Shown here: piece by piece, positions 30,801-41,444 of the stretch
Layout of the letters: every line of letters starts with the position of its first letter
Position numbering within the stretch: the stretch's first letter is position 1
Assembly (NCBI GenBank): GCA_963825335.1
Contig: CAWGSP010000001.1
Coordinates: 1,550,001 to 1,614,000, forward strand
Reading direction: 5' to 3'
DNA from: Methanobacterium_B sp963825335
Lineage (GTDB): Archaea; Methanobacteriota; Methanobacteria; Methanobacteriales; Methanobacteriaceae
DNA: 64,000 nucleotides
Program-made: the position numbers and the translations under genes
Notes under the pieces: model-generated
What the model saw: only the letters and a program-made list of their open reading frames with translations
The model's database searches: none
What the model was told of the DNA's origin: nothing

Positions 30801-33563
30801 TCCGTAGTTAAATATGGCACCACCAAAGGCTCCGGTGTTGTAGTCGAGTGTTCCATTTGTTATGGTCAATGTACCGTCTGGCTCGTTGTAGATGGCTCCA
30901 CCGTACATGCCACTGTTGTAATTGAGTGTGGTATTTGTCATTATCAATGCGCCATTGTTGTCGATGGCCCCTCCATTATCATTTGATCCTTGTGTGAGTG
31001 TTAAATTATATATGGATACGTTCGATCCAGGGGCAATGTTGAATATATCACCGTTGAAATTTCCGTTGACTATGGTGTTTTGTTGGTCTGCACAGATTAA
31101 CGTCATGTTACCAGTGATATTTATTCCATTTTCATTGTAGGTTCCTGATCCAATGTAAACAGTACCTCCAGAACTAACTCCGAATACACCTGTTGTGATG
31201 GTTTGGAATGGGTTTGACTGGCTTCCATCGCCTGTGGTGTCATTACCAGTTGGTGAAACATAAACAATAGATTTCGGTTGGATAATGTTAATTTGAGTAT
31301 TTACTGTTTGACTGTTCATTGTTGCAGTTATACTACTTATACCAAGGTTTTTTGCTGTGAATATGGTTGATGCTTGTCCATTGGTTAATACTGCGCTTGT
31401 TGGGTTGAGACTTCCGAGGGTTTCGGTAAATGTTACTGGTGTGCTGTTGGGTACACTGCCATAAACTGATGGGTCATAATAATTTCCCTGATTATCATAG
31501 TACAAATCTGCTGTTACATCGGTAGTGCTGTTGTTGAGTATCACATCGTTGGTTGGTGTTAATGTTAAGACAAGCCAAGGATCAACAGAAACGTTACTGT
31601 TCACGTAATTTGATGGGTTGTTATTTGATCCCCACCAGTTACAAGTAGCGTCTGTTTTTGAGGGCTTAACACTGTAGATCTCACTGTTTGTGGGGTTGTT
31701 TCCTATGATCTGGTTGAAGTTAATCGCACTCGAACTGGTATCTACATCGTTGTACACGGCCCCACCATTATTTGATGCATGGTTATCAATGAGTTGGCTA
31801 TTTACAACGTTTAAATTATTATTGTTGTAGATTGCTCCACCATCAACTGCATAGTTGTTGATTAATGAACATCCGGTTATTGTTGTCATCCCATTAGCAT
31901 CGTTGTATATGGCTCCTCCATTGTTTGTGGCGGTGTTGTAGTTCAAGGTGCAGTTGTTTATGGTCACTGTTCCATCGTTGTATATGGCTCCTCCATTATA
32001 GTTTTGGCCGTCTGTGAGTGTTGCATTGTTGATAACTAAATTTACACCAGATCCAACATAGAATATTGTTCCAGTATTATCTCCGTTGATAATTGTGTTC
32101 TGTTCGCTTGAACCGGTTATAGTCATGCTCGTATCAACATAAATACTGTTTTCATCATAGGTACCACTGGCCACATAAACTGTTCCACCGGGATATACAT
32201 ATGACACACCCTTTGCAATGGTTTGAAATGGATTATCCTGACTTCCATCTCCACCAAGATCATCACCCGATGGTGAGACATAAACATATTCACTTCCACT
32301 GCTGTCCATCCAATCAGAGACATCAACATTACTATTCACATAACCTGAAGGATTGCTGTCTGAACCCCACCAGTTGAGTGTTGCATCCACTTCAGTAACT
32401 TTACTGTAAATGGCACTGTCGGTTGGACTATTCCCAGTAATCTGACTGTAGTTAATCACAGGAGGATTGTTTGGATCTGTATTTGCATCTGCATAAATAG
32501 CACCACCATTATCATTCGCTGTGTTACTGTTGAAGGTACTGTACATAACCGTGAATCTGTTATTATTGTAAATGGCCCCACCATCATATCCTGTATTAAA
32601 GTTGAAAAAATCATTATTGGCGGTTAAAAATCCATAATTATCGATATATATTGCTCCACCATTATTTGATGCGGTGTTTGAATTTAGTGTGGAATCACTG
32701 AGATCTAAATTTCCATCGTAATATATTGCCCCACCATCTGTTGCTTCATTGTTGTTGAGTGTACAGTAATCCATGGTCAATGTATTATCATTCATAATTG
32801 CTCCACCATCATCAACTGCACTGTTGTCGTCGAATATACTGTTAGTAATGGATGCTGTTCCAACAGTATAGATGGCTCCACCGTCTTCAGCATTGTTGTT
32901 TTCGAGTGTTGTACTATTTATTGATAAAATACCATGGTTGTTGTATATTGCTCCGCCTTCACCCATTGATTGTGCTTCGTTATTGGTCAATGAAGAGTCA
33001 TTGACAACCAAATTTCCACCATACTCATTGTATATGGCCCCACCACCATTGGATGTTGCTACGTTGTTTGTGAGTGTGCAACTATCCATAGTTAAAGTTC
33101 CGTAGTTGTTGATGGCCCCAGCAATAGTATTTTGGCCCTGTGAAAGTGTTAATTTTGTGAGATTAACAAAAACACCGGGTTCGATATCGAATATTGTGCC
33201 AGTCTTAGAACCACTTATTATGGTGTTTTGTTGATTTGCACCTATTATTGTCATGCTCGTATCGATAGATATTCCATTATTATTGTAAGTTCCTTGAGCT
33301 ACATGTATAGTACCGTTCACCGCAACAACAGTTACAGCAGCATTAATACTCTTTTTAGGTCCATTTCCAGTTGTACTGCTGTAAGTGGCAGATAGACCGT
33401 TCCATGCATCATTTCCACTTGTGCTGACGTAGATCGTCGTGTTTGATGCACCAGCCGCAGCAACACTGTTAACACCAGAAAAAAATAGTATAAAAACTCC
33501 CAAAAGTAAAAATGTTAACAGAAATTCCTTTTTCTTCACTCCCATTTGAATATTTACCCCCAT
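27900..33563 (-). pseudogene. Giant adhesin-like protein, three frameshifts
   Basis: When repaired this encodes about 1,885 residues: a signal peptide (FLLTFLLLGVFILFFSGVNS), three blocks of beta-helix made of GGAIYN coils, each ending in an LNWWGS/CNWWGS turn, invasin-like Ig modules (STITADLTHDQNG), then several DUF11 domains. The breaks are near 29675 (extra A: NSSTGIWTIT restored), near 29330 (VIVNEVIGNGYQY restored) and near 29225 (extra T on the plus strand: NMPSGGMAWL restored). The second and third lie in one copy of an 801-bp repeat whose other copy is intact, so the correct reading is certain. There is no C-terminal anchor. The start may be ATG 33563 or ATG 33545. Confidence 0.85.
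27922..29483 (-). repeat. Two tandem 801-bp repeats in the giant adhesin gene
   Basis: The unit starting at 27922 recurs at 28723 (offset 801 bases, 267 codons) and stays similar for about 760 bases. It encodes a pair of DUF11 domains (VNMNIREYPWYYDTLMGTYE to ITNQDQNDWNYNNNAQ). The 28723 copy carries two single-base insertions relative to the 27922 copy. Confidence 0.9.
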
Positions 33564-34076
33564 GCCATAACTTCTTTAATAATTATCATTATCTATAAAA
33601 AATAATAATCATAACTTCCCTATAAAACTTTTTATTTGGGTATTACCACCATATCTTGGAAAAAAACTAAACAATGAATCGATACGAAATTTTGGATCAT
33701 AAATTACACAACGTACCATGATATCATTAAAAATAATCAAATAATTACTAAAAAGGTAATTATTTGAGTGAGACGATTTTAAACTTATATTGGAATGAAT
33801 TAGTGTAAATAATATTATAAAACCGACTGTTATTCCTTGATTTTGGCAACAAAGCACACGAAAAATTTGAATGAACTACAAATTCATATAACTCACTTAA
33901 TATTACATTAAATATTAAATTACCGCGTCGAACCTAAACTTTGATAACGAGTTTTTCAATAAAATATAAGTAGCTGTAAAATCCAATTAATTTCCATAAT
34001 TAATTAAAAGATATAAATATTAAATTTTCATATTTAATTATAAAACTAATCAAATTTTGTTTGGGTGGTGCCTCTT
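33564..34076. other. Divergent intergenic region
   Basis: About 510 bases between the giant adhesin and the PAS protein gene, which diverge. Apart from the hairpin listed at 33737-33767 nothing is recognised; it should contain both promoters. Confidence 0.4.
33737..33767. promoter_or_regulatory. Perfect 12-bp inverted repeat
   Basis: Arms TCAAATAATTAC (33737-33748) and GTAATTATTTGA (33756-33767) enclose a 7-base loop TAAAAAG. It lies 174 bases upstream of the giant adhesin start and 310 upstream of the PAS gene. The size and symmetry fit an operator for a dimeric regulator; a hairpin is also possible. Confidence 0.45.
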
Positions 34077-35246
34077 TTGAAACATGAAACTATCGATAAT
34101 TCCAACTTCGATCTACACGAAACAATTGAAAAGATCAATCATGACAATGAATATCTGACTAACATGGTTGCAAACATGGCAGCCATTGAACATTCTGAAG
34201 ATGCTATCATTGGAATAGACTGTGAAGGAACAATTTTAAACTGGAATAGCGGCGCAAGTAAGATGTACGGTTATTCTAAAACAGCTGCACTCGGAAAAGT
34301 AATTTCGATAATAATGCCGTTGGATTTTCATGAAGAACTAAATTTTATTCTGGATAACACTAAAAAAAATTCGATCACCAGGTATGAAACTATCAGAAAT
34401 ACACAGGACGGTGATGAAATAGATGTGTCTGTCACACTATCGACGATTAAAAATTCTGAACACAACATATGCGGTGCAACGATCATAGATAGGAATATAT
34501 ACAAACAAAGAGAAGCTGAAGAAGCGTTAATCGAGAGTGAAGAGAAATATCAAGAATTTTTTGATGAGGATTTAGCAGCCAATTTTGTTGCAAATATTGA
34601 AGGAAAACTCCTAGAATGTAACGATTCATTCTTAAAAACTTACGGCTTTGAAACAGTGGAACTTGCAAAGGAAGCTTTTATTTCAGATTTTAATCCAGAC
34701 GACTGGGCATATCTGATCGAAAAACTCGAAACAGAACAAAAGATACTAGGCCACAGAACAATACACTTCAGACCCGACGATGAAAAACTGAATATATTAG
34801 CCAATATAGTTGGGATATTCGATGAATCAGACCAACTCACACAGATTAAAGGTTACATATTTAATGTGACTGAACAAGTAAATGCAGAAGAAGCATTACA
34901 GATCCTCGAGGAAAAATACTCCCAACTTTACGATGAGAACTTAACAGCTAACTTCACCGCAACACTCCAAGGAAAGATAGTGGAATGTAATCAGTCATTT
35001 GCCGAAACATACGGTGATGAAAATCTTGAAAATGCAAAGAAAACTAATATTTCGGATCTCAATCCAGATGACTGGAAATATCTAGTCCAAACACTTAAAA
35101 ACACTCCAAAAATCCAAAAACATCAAACAACACACTACACGCCTGATGGCAAAGAAATGGACGTAGTTGCAAATATTGTTGGAATATTCAACCAATATAA
35201 TATGCTTATACAAATTAAAGGGTATATATTCGAGAAAACCCCATAA
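34077..35246 (+). CDS. Triple PAS-domain protein without output domain
   Basis: A 389-residue soluble protein made of three PAS domains and nothing else. The first spans about residues 35-145 (EDAIIGIDCEGTILNWNSGA); the second and third (about 165-270 and 280-385) are alike: LAANFVANIEGKLLECNDSF versus LTANFTATLQGKIVECNQSF, each followed by NPDDW and ending in QIKGYIF. The last two therefore arose by duplication. No kinase, ATPase, GGDEF or receiver domain follows, so it may sense a ligand and pass the signal by binding a kinase. TTG 34077 is preferred to the GTG codons inside the GGGTGGTG ribosome site. It is not obviously in an operon. Confidence 0.8.
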   Translation: MKHETIDNSNFDLHETIEKINHDNEYLTNMVANMAAIEHSEDAIIGIDCEGTILNWNSGASKMYGYSKTAALGKVISIIMPLDFHEELNFILDNTKKNSITRYETIRNTQDGDEIDVSVTLSTIKNSEHNICGATIIDRNIYKQREAEEALIESEEKYQEFFDEDLAANFVANIEGKLLECNDSFLKTYGFETVELAKEAFISDFNPDDWAYLIEKLETEQKILGHRTIHFRPDDEKLNILANIVGIFDESDQLTQIKGYIFNVTEQVNAEEALQILEEKYSQLYDENLTANFTATLQGKIVECNQSFAETYGDENLENAKKTNISDLNPDDWKYLVQTLKNTPKIQKHQTTHYTPDGKEMDVVANIVGIFNQYNMLIQIKGYIFEKTP

Positions 35247-35534
35247 GCAGATTTTAACGGATATTTCAATCTAAATTCTATTTTTACTTTTTTTCTAATT
35301 TTTTATTTTACATCAAAAACATCATCCCCGTTGATCATGGATATCAAACATATTTCGGAAGTTTTTAGTAAAATATAACTAAAACAAATTCGATAATCAT
35401 CCTTGGATCAAATAAAATAATTAAATTTAGTCATATTCCACATATAAAAACTGGAAATAGGGGGTGAAAATAATATATCTAAATCAGAACAAATCTAATA
35501 AATATACAAGTAAATTAAGCCAAAAAGGAAAATA

Positions 35535-36673
35535 ATGAGCTTACTTGTTTTCATTGGTTTGCTACTAATTTTTTCCAACGGAATTGGAAGTGCTTCAGCA
35601 GCTTCTGGAAACACGATATACGTCAATACATCATCTGGTAACGATACATGGAACGGATTATCAGCAGTGTATAGTGGGAACAATACCGGACCAAAAGCAA
35701 CGATAACTGACGCAATTGGAAGCGTTGAAAATGATGGAACAGTTTACATTGCACAGGGAACCTACAACGAAACCAACATAAACATCAACAAAAATATGAA
35801 TATCGTCGGTGAAAATCAGCAGAACACCATCATCGATGCACAAGGACAGGGACAAATATTCAATATCATACCCGGTGTTGAAGTAACGATCAGCAACCTA
35901 ACACTAACAGATGCATCGAGCGATACTGGCGCTATCTACAATAATGGTACTTTGACAGTGGATAATACCACATTCACAAACAACAGCGGATCAGCAGGAG
36001 CAGCTATTTTAAATCTTAATACCCTGACTGTTATCGACAGTAATTTATAAATAACACAGCAGAAATGGGCGGCGCTATCAGCAACATGAATGTTTTGACT
36101 GTAATCGACAGTAATTTTGTAAATAACGAAGCAGAAATGGGTGGTGCTATTTACAACGATCAAAATCCCATGACAGTTACAGACAGTAATTTCACCGATA
36201 ACACCGGAGATTATATTGCCGGAGCAATCTTCAGTACAAATACATTGACCGTGACTCAGAGTAATTTCACAGGCAATTCAGCGTACGATGGTGGAGCAAT
36301 CGTTGGCAGTAGTATCATTATCAACAACAGTAACTTCATTGATAACATGGCATATCAGGGCGGTGCTATAATATATTCTGTAAACTACACAGATGACAAT
36401 TGCCAATTTGTTGGAAATTATCCACAAAATATTCTCTTCCAATCCATGGATATTGATGGTAACGGTACGGGTCATGGTCATGGATCGGGTTCAATCAACG
36501 GTAATTTTTATGTCACAGGTAATTCATTAAATGACCCAGCAACCAATCAAAATCCACGTACTGATTCTGTAACTAAAACTGTAGGTATGAAGAACACAGG
36601 AATACCAATTACAGGGTTAATATTAGCAATAACAATGGTAATCGGCGGAATTGCACCCAGAATAAGAAGATAA
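35535..36673 (+). pseudogene. Adhesin-like protein with C-terminal membrane anchor, frameshift
   Basis: The frame from ATG 35535 starts LLVFIGLLLIFSNGIGSASA (signal peptide) and then beta-helix coils; it stops at 36048-36050 after TVIDSNL. Adding one T to the TTT there continues into FINNTAEMGGAISNM and on to 36673, about 380 residues in all. The end GMKNTGIPITGLILAITM plus a basic tail RIRR is a membrane anchor, unlike the two larger adhesins. A GGGGTGA ribosome site at 35461 is followed by a frame coding for the basic stretch KSNKYTSKLSQKGK that would suit the signal peptide, so a further frameshift near 35530 and a start near 35470-35473 (ATA) are possible. Confidence 0.75.
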
Positions 36674-36846
36674 AAATATTTACCCATTTTTCTATTTTTT
36701 TTAAAATATTTTTAATACTGAATAATTGGATTATATAAGATAAGTTTTTATGATTTGAATTAAAGGATATTATTATTTGTGTTCTTCAATTTATCAAGAT
36801 TTAATTAACTATCTAATTAAAATAAATGAATGGGAGGGTTAGTAAC

Positions 36847-37992
36847 TTGGATGGTGAATTTGAGCTCAGAAAGTTTGTTGCACCAGAATTTATATTTGGT
36901 TCAGAAGCTAGATTGCTGTTGGGACGTTATCTTAGAAACTTAGGGGTTAAAAAAGTCCTGTTAGTTACGGATTCCGGTGTATTCAATGCAGGATGGGTTA
37001 ATGATATTGTCAACATTTTAGAGGCTGATGGTTACGATTTCAAAATATATTCAAATATTAAATCTAATCCTACATCATATAATGTAATGAATGGAGCTAG
37101 AGTGTATAAAAATGAAAATTGTGATGTGATAGTAGCAATTGGAGGAGGCAGTCCTATGGACTGTGCTAAGGGTATTGGAATTGTAGTTTCTAATAATAAG
37201 GATATAAATAAATTTCAAGGTGTAGATGAAGTAGATGTGCCATCACCTCCGCTTATATGCATACCAACCACTGCTGGAAGTTCAGCTGATGTATCACAAT
37301 TTGCTATTATTTCAGATCCAATTAGAAATGTTAAAATGGCAATAATCAGTAAGAAAGTTGTTCCAGATGTTGCATTAATTGACCCAATCACAACTATAAC
37401 TTTAGATAAATATTTTACAGTTTACACAGCATTTGACGTGTTAAGCCATGCAATGGAAGCTTATGTTTCTAATGCAAGTTCACCCATCACAGACATCCAT
37501 TCGCTCGAAGCTGTTAAACTTTTCTCATCAAACATATTATCCTGTATCAACGATCTGGATAATATCAAATTCAGAAGTAATCTCATGCTTGCAAGCCTTC
37601 ATTCAGGATTAGCATTTTCAAACGCTAGTCTTGGTCTTGTTCATGCTATGGCACATAGTCTTGGTGGTCTTAAGGATTTACCTCACGGTGAATGCAACGC
37701 TATTCTACTGGAACATGTTGTGGATTTCAACTTCTCATCAGAACCTATAAAATATCTTAAAATAGCAAAAAATCTTGGTGTGAAAGATTTAAATAATAAA
37801 TATGGACTTATAAATAGTATTGTTCAATTTAAAATTGAAACCGGTGTTGACCGTACACTCAGTGAGATAGGTGTGACAGAGGAAGATATATCTCAATTAG
37901 TAACCAGGACTATGAATGATCCATGCATTGTAACTAATCCTATTATGCCTAAGAGAAGTGATGTGGAGGAAATTTTCAAAAATGCCATATAA
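36847..37992 (+). CDS. Iron-containing alcohol dehydrogenase
   Basis: A 381-residue group III alcohol dehydrogenase. The nucleotide site is VIVAIGGGSPMDCAKG and the substrate loop is CIPTTAGSSADVSQF. The four expected metal ligands are the Asp in TAFDVLSH, the His of the same motif (SHAMEAYVS), and the His residues in LVHAMAHSLGG and LPHGECNA. It would interconvert an alcohol and its aldehyde with NAD(P)H in the cytoplasm; the substrate is unknown. TTG 36847 is chosen because GGGAGGG lies just upstream; ATG 36826 lies before that site. The last codons overlap the start of a sensor kinase gene, an unusual pairing that suggests the kinase senses something tied to this reaction. Confidence 0.85.
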   Translation: MDGEFELRKFVAPEFIFGSEARLLLGRYLRNLGVKKVLLVTDSGVFNAGWVNDIVNILEADGYDFKIYSNIKSNPTSYNVMNGARVYKNENCDVIVAIGGGSPMDCAKGIGIVVSNNKDINKFQGVDEVDVPSPPLICIPTTAGSSADVSQFAIISDPIRNVKMAIISKKVVPDVALIDPITTITLDKYFTVYTAFDVLSHAMEAYVSNASSPITDIHSLEAVKLFSSNILSCINDLDNIKFRSNLMLASLHSGLAFSNASLGLVHAMAHSLGGLKDLPHGECNAILLEHVVDFNFSSEPIKYLKIAKNLGVKDLNNKYGLINSIVQFKIETGVDRTLSEIGVTEEDISQLVTRTMNDPCIVTNPIMPKRSDVEEIFKNAI

Positions 37993-39523
37993 CACTGATG
38001 ATTGGAATTCAATGCGAGATAAAATAATAGGCCTAGGTGAATCATCCATCCAAAAGAGTTATTATCCTGAGCTAAAGAGTAAATTAAATGAACTTGAAAG
38101 ATTCCGCACATTATTAGATCAAAGTTATGATCCAATTTTTTTAATCGAAATTCCCTCGGGACTTTTCACCGATGTGACTAAATCAGCCTCGGAGCAGTTA
38201 GGATATAGCCATGAAAAAATTTTAGAAATGTCATTGCTAGATTTAGTATTCGAAGATGAAATTGATAAACTAAGTCAGATATTTGATGATATTATTAAAA
38301 ACAGAAAAATAGCAAGTAAAAAAACGTTCTCATCAGTTTTCAAAACAGCTAAAGGCCTTAGAATTCCCGTTGAAATAAATGCCAATGTTGTTAATTTCGG
38401 TGAAGAATTATATATTGTTATGGTTGTAAGAGACATTACAGAACGTGAAATAGCTAATAAGGCATTAGAAGAATCAGAACAACGTTTAAGGGATATTATA
38501 GATTTTTTACCAGATGCTACCTTCGCAATAGACCAAGATGGGAAAGTTATTGCTTGGAACAAAGCCATTGAAGAAATGACCGGTATTTTTAAAGAAGATA
38601 TGATTGGTAAAAATGATTATGTATATTCAATACCATGGTATAATGAGCGTCGGCCAGTACTTATTGACCTTATTAATGAAGATTGTTCCGAATATATTTC
38701 AGAATATGAATATATTATTAAAGACGATAAAAAACTTATTTCAGAAACATATATTCCCCATATCTATGACGGCCGAGGAGCTTATCTTTGGATAACTGCT
38801 GCACCATTATTGAATAGTGAAGGGAAACAATATGGTGCAATAGAATCTGTAAGGGACATATCCGACCGTAAAAAATCAGAGGATAAAATAAAAAAATCAT
38901 TAGATGAGAAGGAAACTCTTCTAAGAGAAATCCATCACAGAGTTAAAAACAATATGCAGATAATATCAAGTTTGCTTAATCTACAGATACGACATGAGGA
39001 TTTAGATGAAACAATTGGAGTATTAAAGGAAAGCCAAGGCCGTGTAAAAAGTATGGCTATAATCCATGAAAAACTTTACCAGTCACATAGTCTGAACTAT
39101 ATCAATTTCAAAGAATATATACAGAAACTCATTTTGGACATATTCTACTCTTATGGAATCAAACAGGACAACATCCAATTCGAATTAAACATTGATGACA
39201 TACACCTGAATATTGACACAGCCCTACCTTTAGGACTGATCATCAATGAAATAATAACCAACTGTGTAAAATACGCATTTCCTAAAGATAAAGGAAAAAT
39301 CACCATAAAACTCATCACCAAACAAGAACAATTGGAACTCACTATCGTTGACAATGGGAAGGGAATACCAGAAGATATTGACATAGAAAACTCAAAAACA
39401 CTGGGCTTGCAACTGATACAAAATTTGGTAAACCAACTAGAAGGAGAACTAAAAATAACCACAAACCATGGCACATCTATTAAAATCATATTCAACGAAA
39501 TAAAATACAAAGAAAGAACCTAA
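37982..39523 (+). CDS. Sensor histidine kinase, PAS-PAS-HisKA_2
   Basis: A 513-residue soluble kinase. PAS 1 is near residues 40-155 (LLDQSYDPIFLIEIPSGLF), PAS 2 near 165-285 (IIDFLPDATFAIDQDGKVI), followed by the HisKA_2 phospho-acceptor LREIHHRVKNNMQII near 310 and the ATPase: IINEIITNCVKYAF (N box), VDNGKGIPEDI (G1), TLGLQLIQNL (G2). There are no membrane segments, so the signal is internal. It overlaps the alcohol dehydrogenase gene by 11 bases, so translation is probably coupled. A longer start at 37958 is possible. No receiver is adjacent. The closest relative in this window is the kinase at 58080, with the same HisKA_2 core. Confidence 0.85.
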   Translation: MPYNTDDWNSMRDKIIGLGESSIQKSYYPELKSKLNELERFRTLLDQSYDPIFLIEIPSGLFTDVTKSASEQLGYSHEKILEMSLLDLVFEDEIDKLSQIFDDIIKNRKIASKKTFSSVFKTAKGLRIPVEINANVVNFGEELYIVMVVRDITEREIANKALEESEQRLRDIIDFLPDATFAIDQDGKVIAWNKAIEEMTGIFKEDMIGKNDYVYSIPWYNERRPVLIDLINEDCSEYISEYEYIIKDDKKLISETYIPHIYDGRGAYLWITAAPLLNSEGKQYGAIESVRDISDRKKSEDKIKKSLDEKETLLREIHHRVKNNMQIISSLLNLQIRHEDLDETIGVLKESQGRVKSMAIIHEKLYQSHSLNYINFKEYIQKLILDIFYSYGIKQDNIQFELNIDDIHLNIDTALPLGLIINEIITNCVKYAFPKDKGKITIKLITKQEQLELTIVDNGKGIPEDIDIENSKTLGLQLIQNLVNQLEGELKITTNHGTSIKIIFNEIKYKERT

Positions 39524-40181
39524 AAAACCCCTATAAAAAAAAATTTAATTTATGAATATCTAACTATTACATTTAAAATAATTTCATAAATAATAAAAAA
39601 ATTATTCTTATAATTAGGACTTAAGTTTTCTCAAGATTATTCTGACATGTTTTAGACTGTGTTCTACTTCCAATTTGTCATAAATCTATTTTTTCAGCCG
39701 GGATTTATTCTTCCTCTATGAGCTTTAAGTGTTTTACACTTACAAATCGTGGAATAATGCTATCATAAACATTCTTGTTGATATGCATTTGATTTTATCC
39801 CTATTTGTAATTGATTTCCATTTATCAGCTATTTTTTTTTCTATCCTACTTATGTATGGAAGCCTATAATCTCAATATTATGCTCTATTTTGTGGATTCT
39901 CTTCGAGTTTTTGCCCTAAAAAATCTTTTATTTCCTCATCATTTTGGATATCAAATAACTGCAAATGTCACGAGGATATATTCTAAATGAATATATAAAG
40001 TGTAGATTTTGTTTTAGATTTTATTAATATTTTGTTGAACTTTTTTAATTGCTTGGTTCCGATTTATTTCATTTGCAAACTACTATTCTTGCACCACTCT
40101 CAAGAAGATTCATAAAAATATTTTAATTACATTGGATATAACATGTGATGTTGTTAAATGAATTTATAAGGAGGTGAAATA
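39524..40181. other. Intergenic with unassigned coding traces on the minus strand
   Basis: No open gene. Broken minus-strand pieces such as DEEIKDFLGQKLEENPQNRA (near 39930), KKIADKWKSITNRDKIKCIS (near 39820) and EVEHSLKHVRIILRKLK (near 39640) suggest one or more lost genes, perhaps a recombinase or transposase, but no motif is decisive. The last 40 bases lead into the wall protein gene. Confidence 0.3.
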
Positions 40182-41444
40182 ATTAGAAAAAAATGGGTTT
40201 TTGCAGTCCTTCTAGCGGCTATGTCCATCATAAGTATTACTAGTGTAAGTGCAGAAACAGTATCTGCTACAACACAGCCAGTTAATACAACCAGCGTTCA
40301 AGAAAATGCCAGTGTACAATTGAATACTACAACGAGTACCGGCAATCAACTAGCATCGGCAAATATATCAAATAACACTAAAACAACACAAAATACATCT
40401 CAAACCACGAATCAAACATTAAATACACTCACAGACAGTGTTCTAAATCCAGAAGCAGCTGCAGGAACCACAAAAACGGTAGTAACAACAAAATTTACAA
40501 TGACTCAAATCAAAACCGCAGCAACTAGTGTCGAATCATACATCAAAACATACCATGTGCTTCCGAATTATGTGATAATAGGCACGACACAAGTTTTAAT
40601 GACAGATTTCTTGAAACTACTGACAACAGATTTACTGCAAATAAATAATAAAACAACATCATCAATAACATTAAAAACTGTAACAACACCAGCAAAATCT
40701 ACCGAAAATGTTACAACTGGAACCATCAACAAAGCAAGTTATTTAAATCTTGCAAGTAGAGTCAACACCTTCATAAACAAATATGGTGTAATACCAAACT
40801 ACGCGAACAGCACCCTAGGTAAATTAAATTACCAATCCTTAATATACATCTATTCTAAGATACTGGCCTTTGACGTTACAAACAGCAGACTACCAAACAG
40901 TGTATCGGTAGTACCATGGAGCAGCATAGCCAAAACCACAACAACAAATGTTTCGAGTTCTAATCCTACAACAACTCCAGTACCAGCTTCGTTAGATCAA
41001 TACCTACTGGCAACAACCAACTGTCAGGTAAACAATACACAAATACAAACACTCGCAAAATCATTAGCAGCAACATCGAGCACCACACTGGGTAAGGCCA
41101 CTGCAATATTTAACTATGTAAGAGACAACATAGGCTATTCATTCTACTATAACAGTGAAGAAGGAGCTGTAGGGGCTTTGGAAGCTAAAACTGCAAACTG
41201 TTGTGATACATCTAATCTATTAGTTGCTCTTGAAAGAGCCGCAGGAATACCTGCAAGATATGTGCATGTTTACGCACAGTTCTCGAGCGGTACTTGGTAT
41301 GGACACGTCATTGCCCAAGTATGGGTAAATGGTGTATGGTACAATACAGATGCAATAAGTTGCAACAACACCTTCGGTGTTATAAACAACTGGAACACAA
41401 AAACAGCCGTAATCTGCGGTACATATGCAACTCTACCATTCTAA
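40182..41444 (+). CDS. Pseudomurein-binding transglutaminase-like wall protein, apparent ATT start
   Basis: A 420-residue secreted protein: signal peptide (M)RKKWVFAVLLAAMSIISITSVSA, a Thr/Asn-rich linker, two pseudomurein-binding-repeat-like segments (ESYIKTYHVLPNYV and NTFINKYGVIPNYA), and a C-terminal transglutaminase-like cysteine peptidase domain. The catalytic triad is the Cys in ANCCDTSNLL, His in WYGHVIAQVWV and Asp in WYNTDAIS. The same Cys-His-Asp fold is used by viral pseudomurein endoisopeptidases, so wall cleavage or remodelling is likely. The start must be ATT 40182: GGAGG is 7 bases upstream and only this start includes the basic end of the signal peptide. A paralogue lies at 61655-62494. 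Confidence 0.85.
   Translation: MRKKWVFAVLLAAMSIISITSVSAETVSATTQPVNTTSVQENASVQLNTTTSTGNQLASANISNNTKTTQNTSQTTNQTLNTLTDSVLNPEAAAGTTKTVVTTKFTMTQIKTAATSVESYIKTYHVLPNYVIIGTTQVLMTDFLKLLTTDLLQINNKTTSSITLKTVTTPAKSTENVTTGTINKASYLNLASRVNTFINKYGVIPNYANSTLGKLNYQSLIYIYSKILAFDVTNSRLPNSVSVVPWSSIAKTTTTNVSSSNPTTTPVPASLDQYLLATTNCQVNNTQIQTLAKSLAATSSTTLGKATAIFNYVRDNIGYSFYYNSEEGAVGALEAKTANCCDTSNLLVALERAAGIPARYVHVYAQFSSGTWYGHVIAQVWVNGVWYNTDAISCNNTFGVINNWNTKTAVICGTYATLPF

Noticed and set aside
27900..33563. Several open frames on the plus strand inside the giant adhesin gene
   Set aside because: They are shadows of a repetitive, low-complexity coding sequence; no ribosome sites, and the minus-strand reading has clear domains.
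33609..33857. 82-codon minus-strand frame upstream of the giant adhesin
   Set aside because: No family, no ribosome site, and it spans the palindrome and promoter region.
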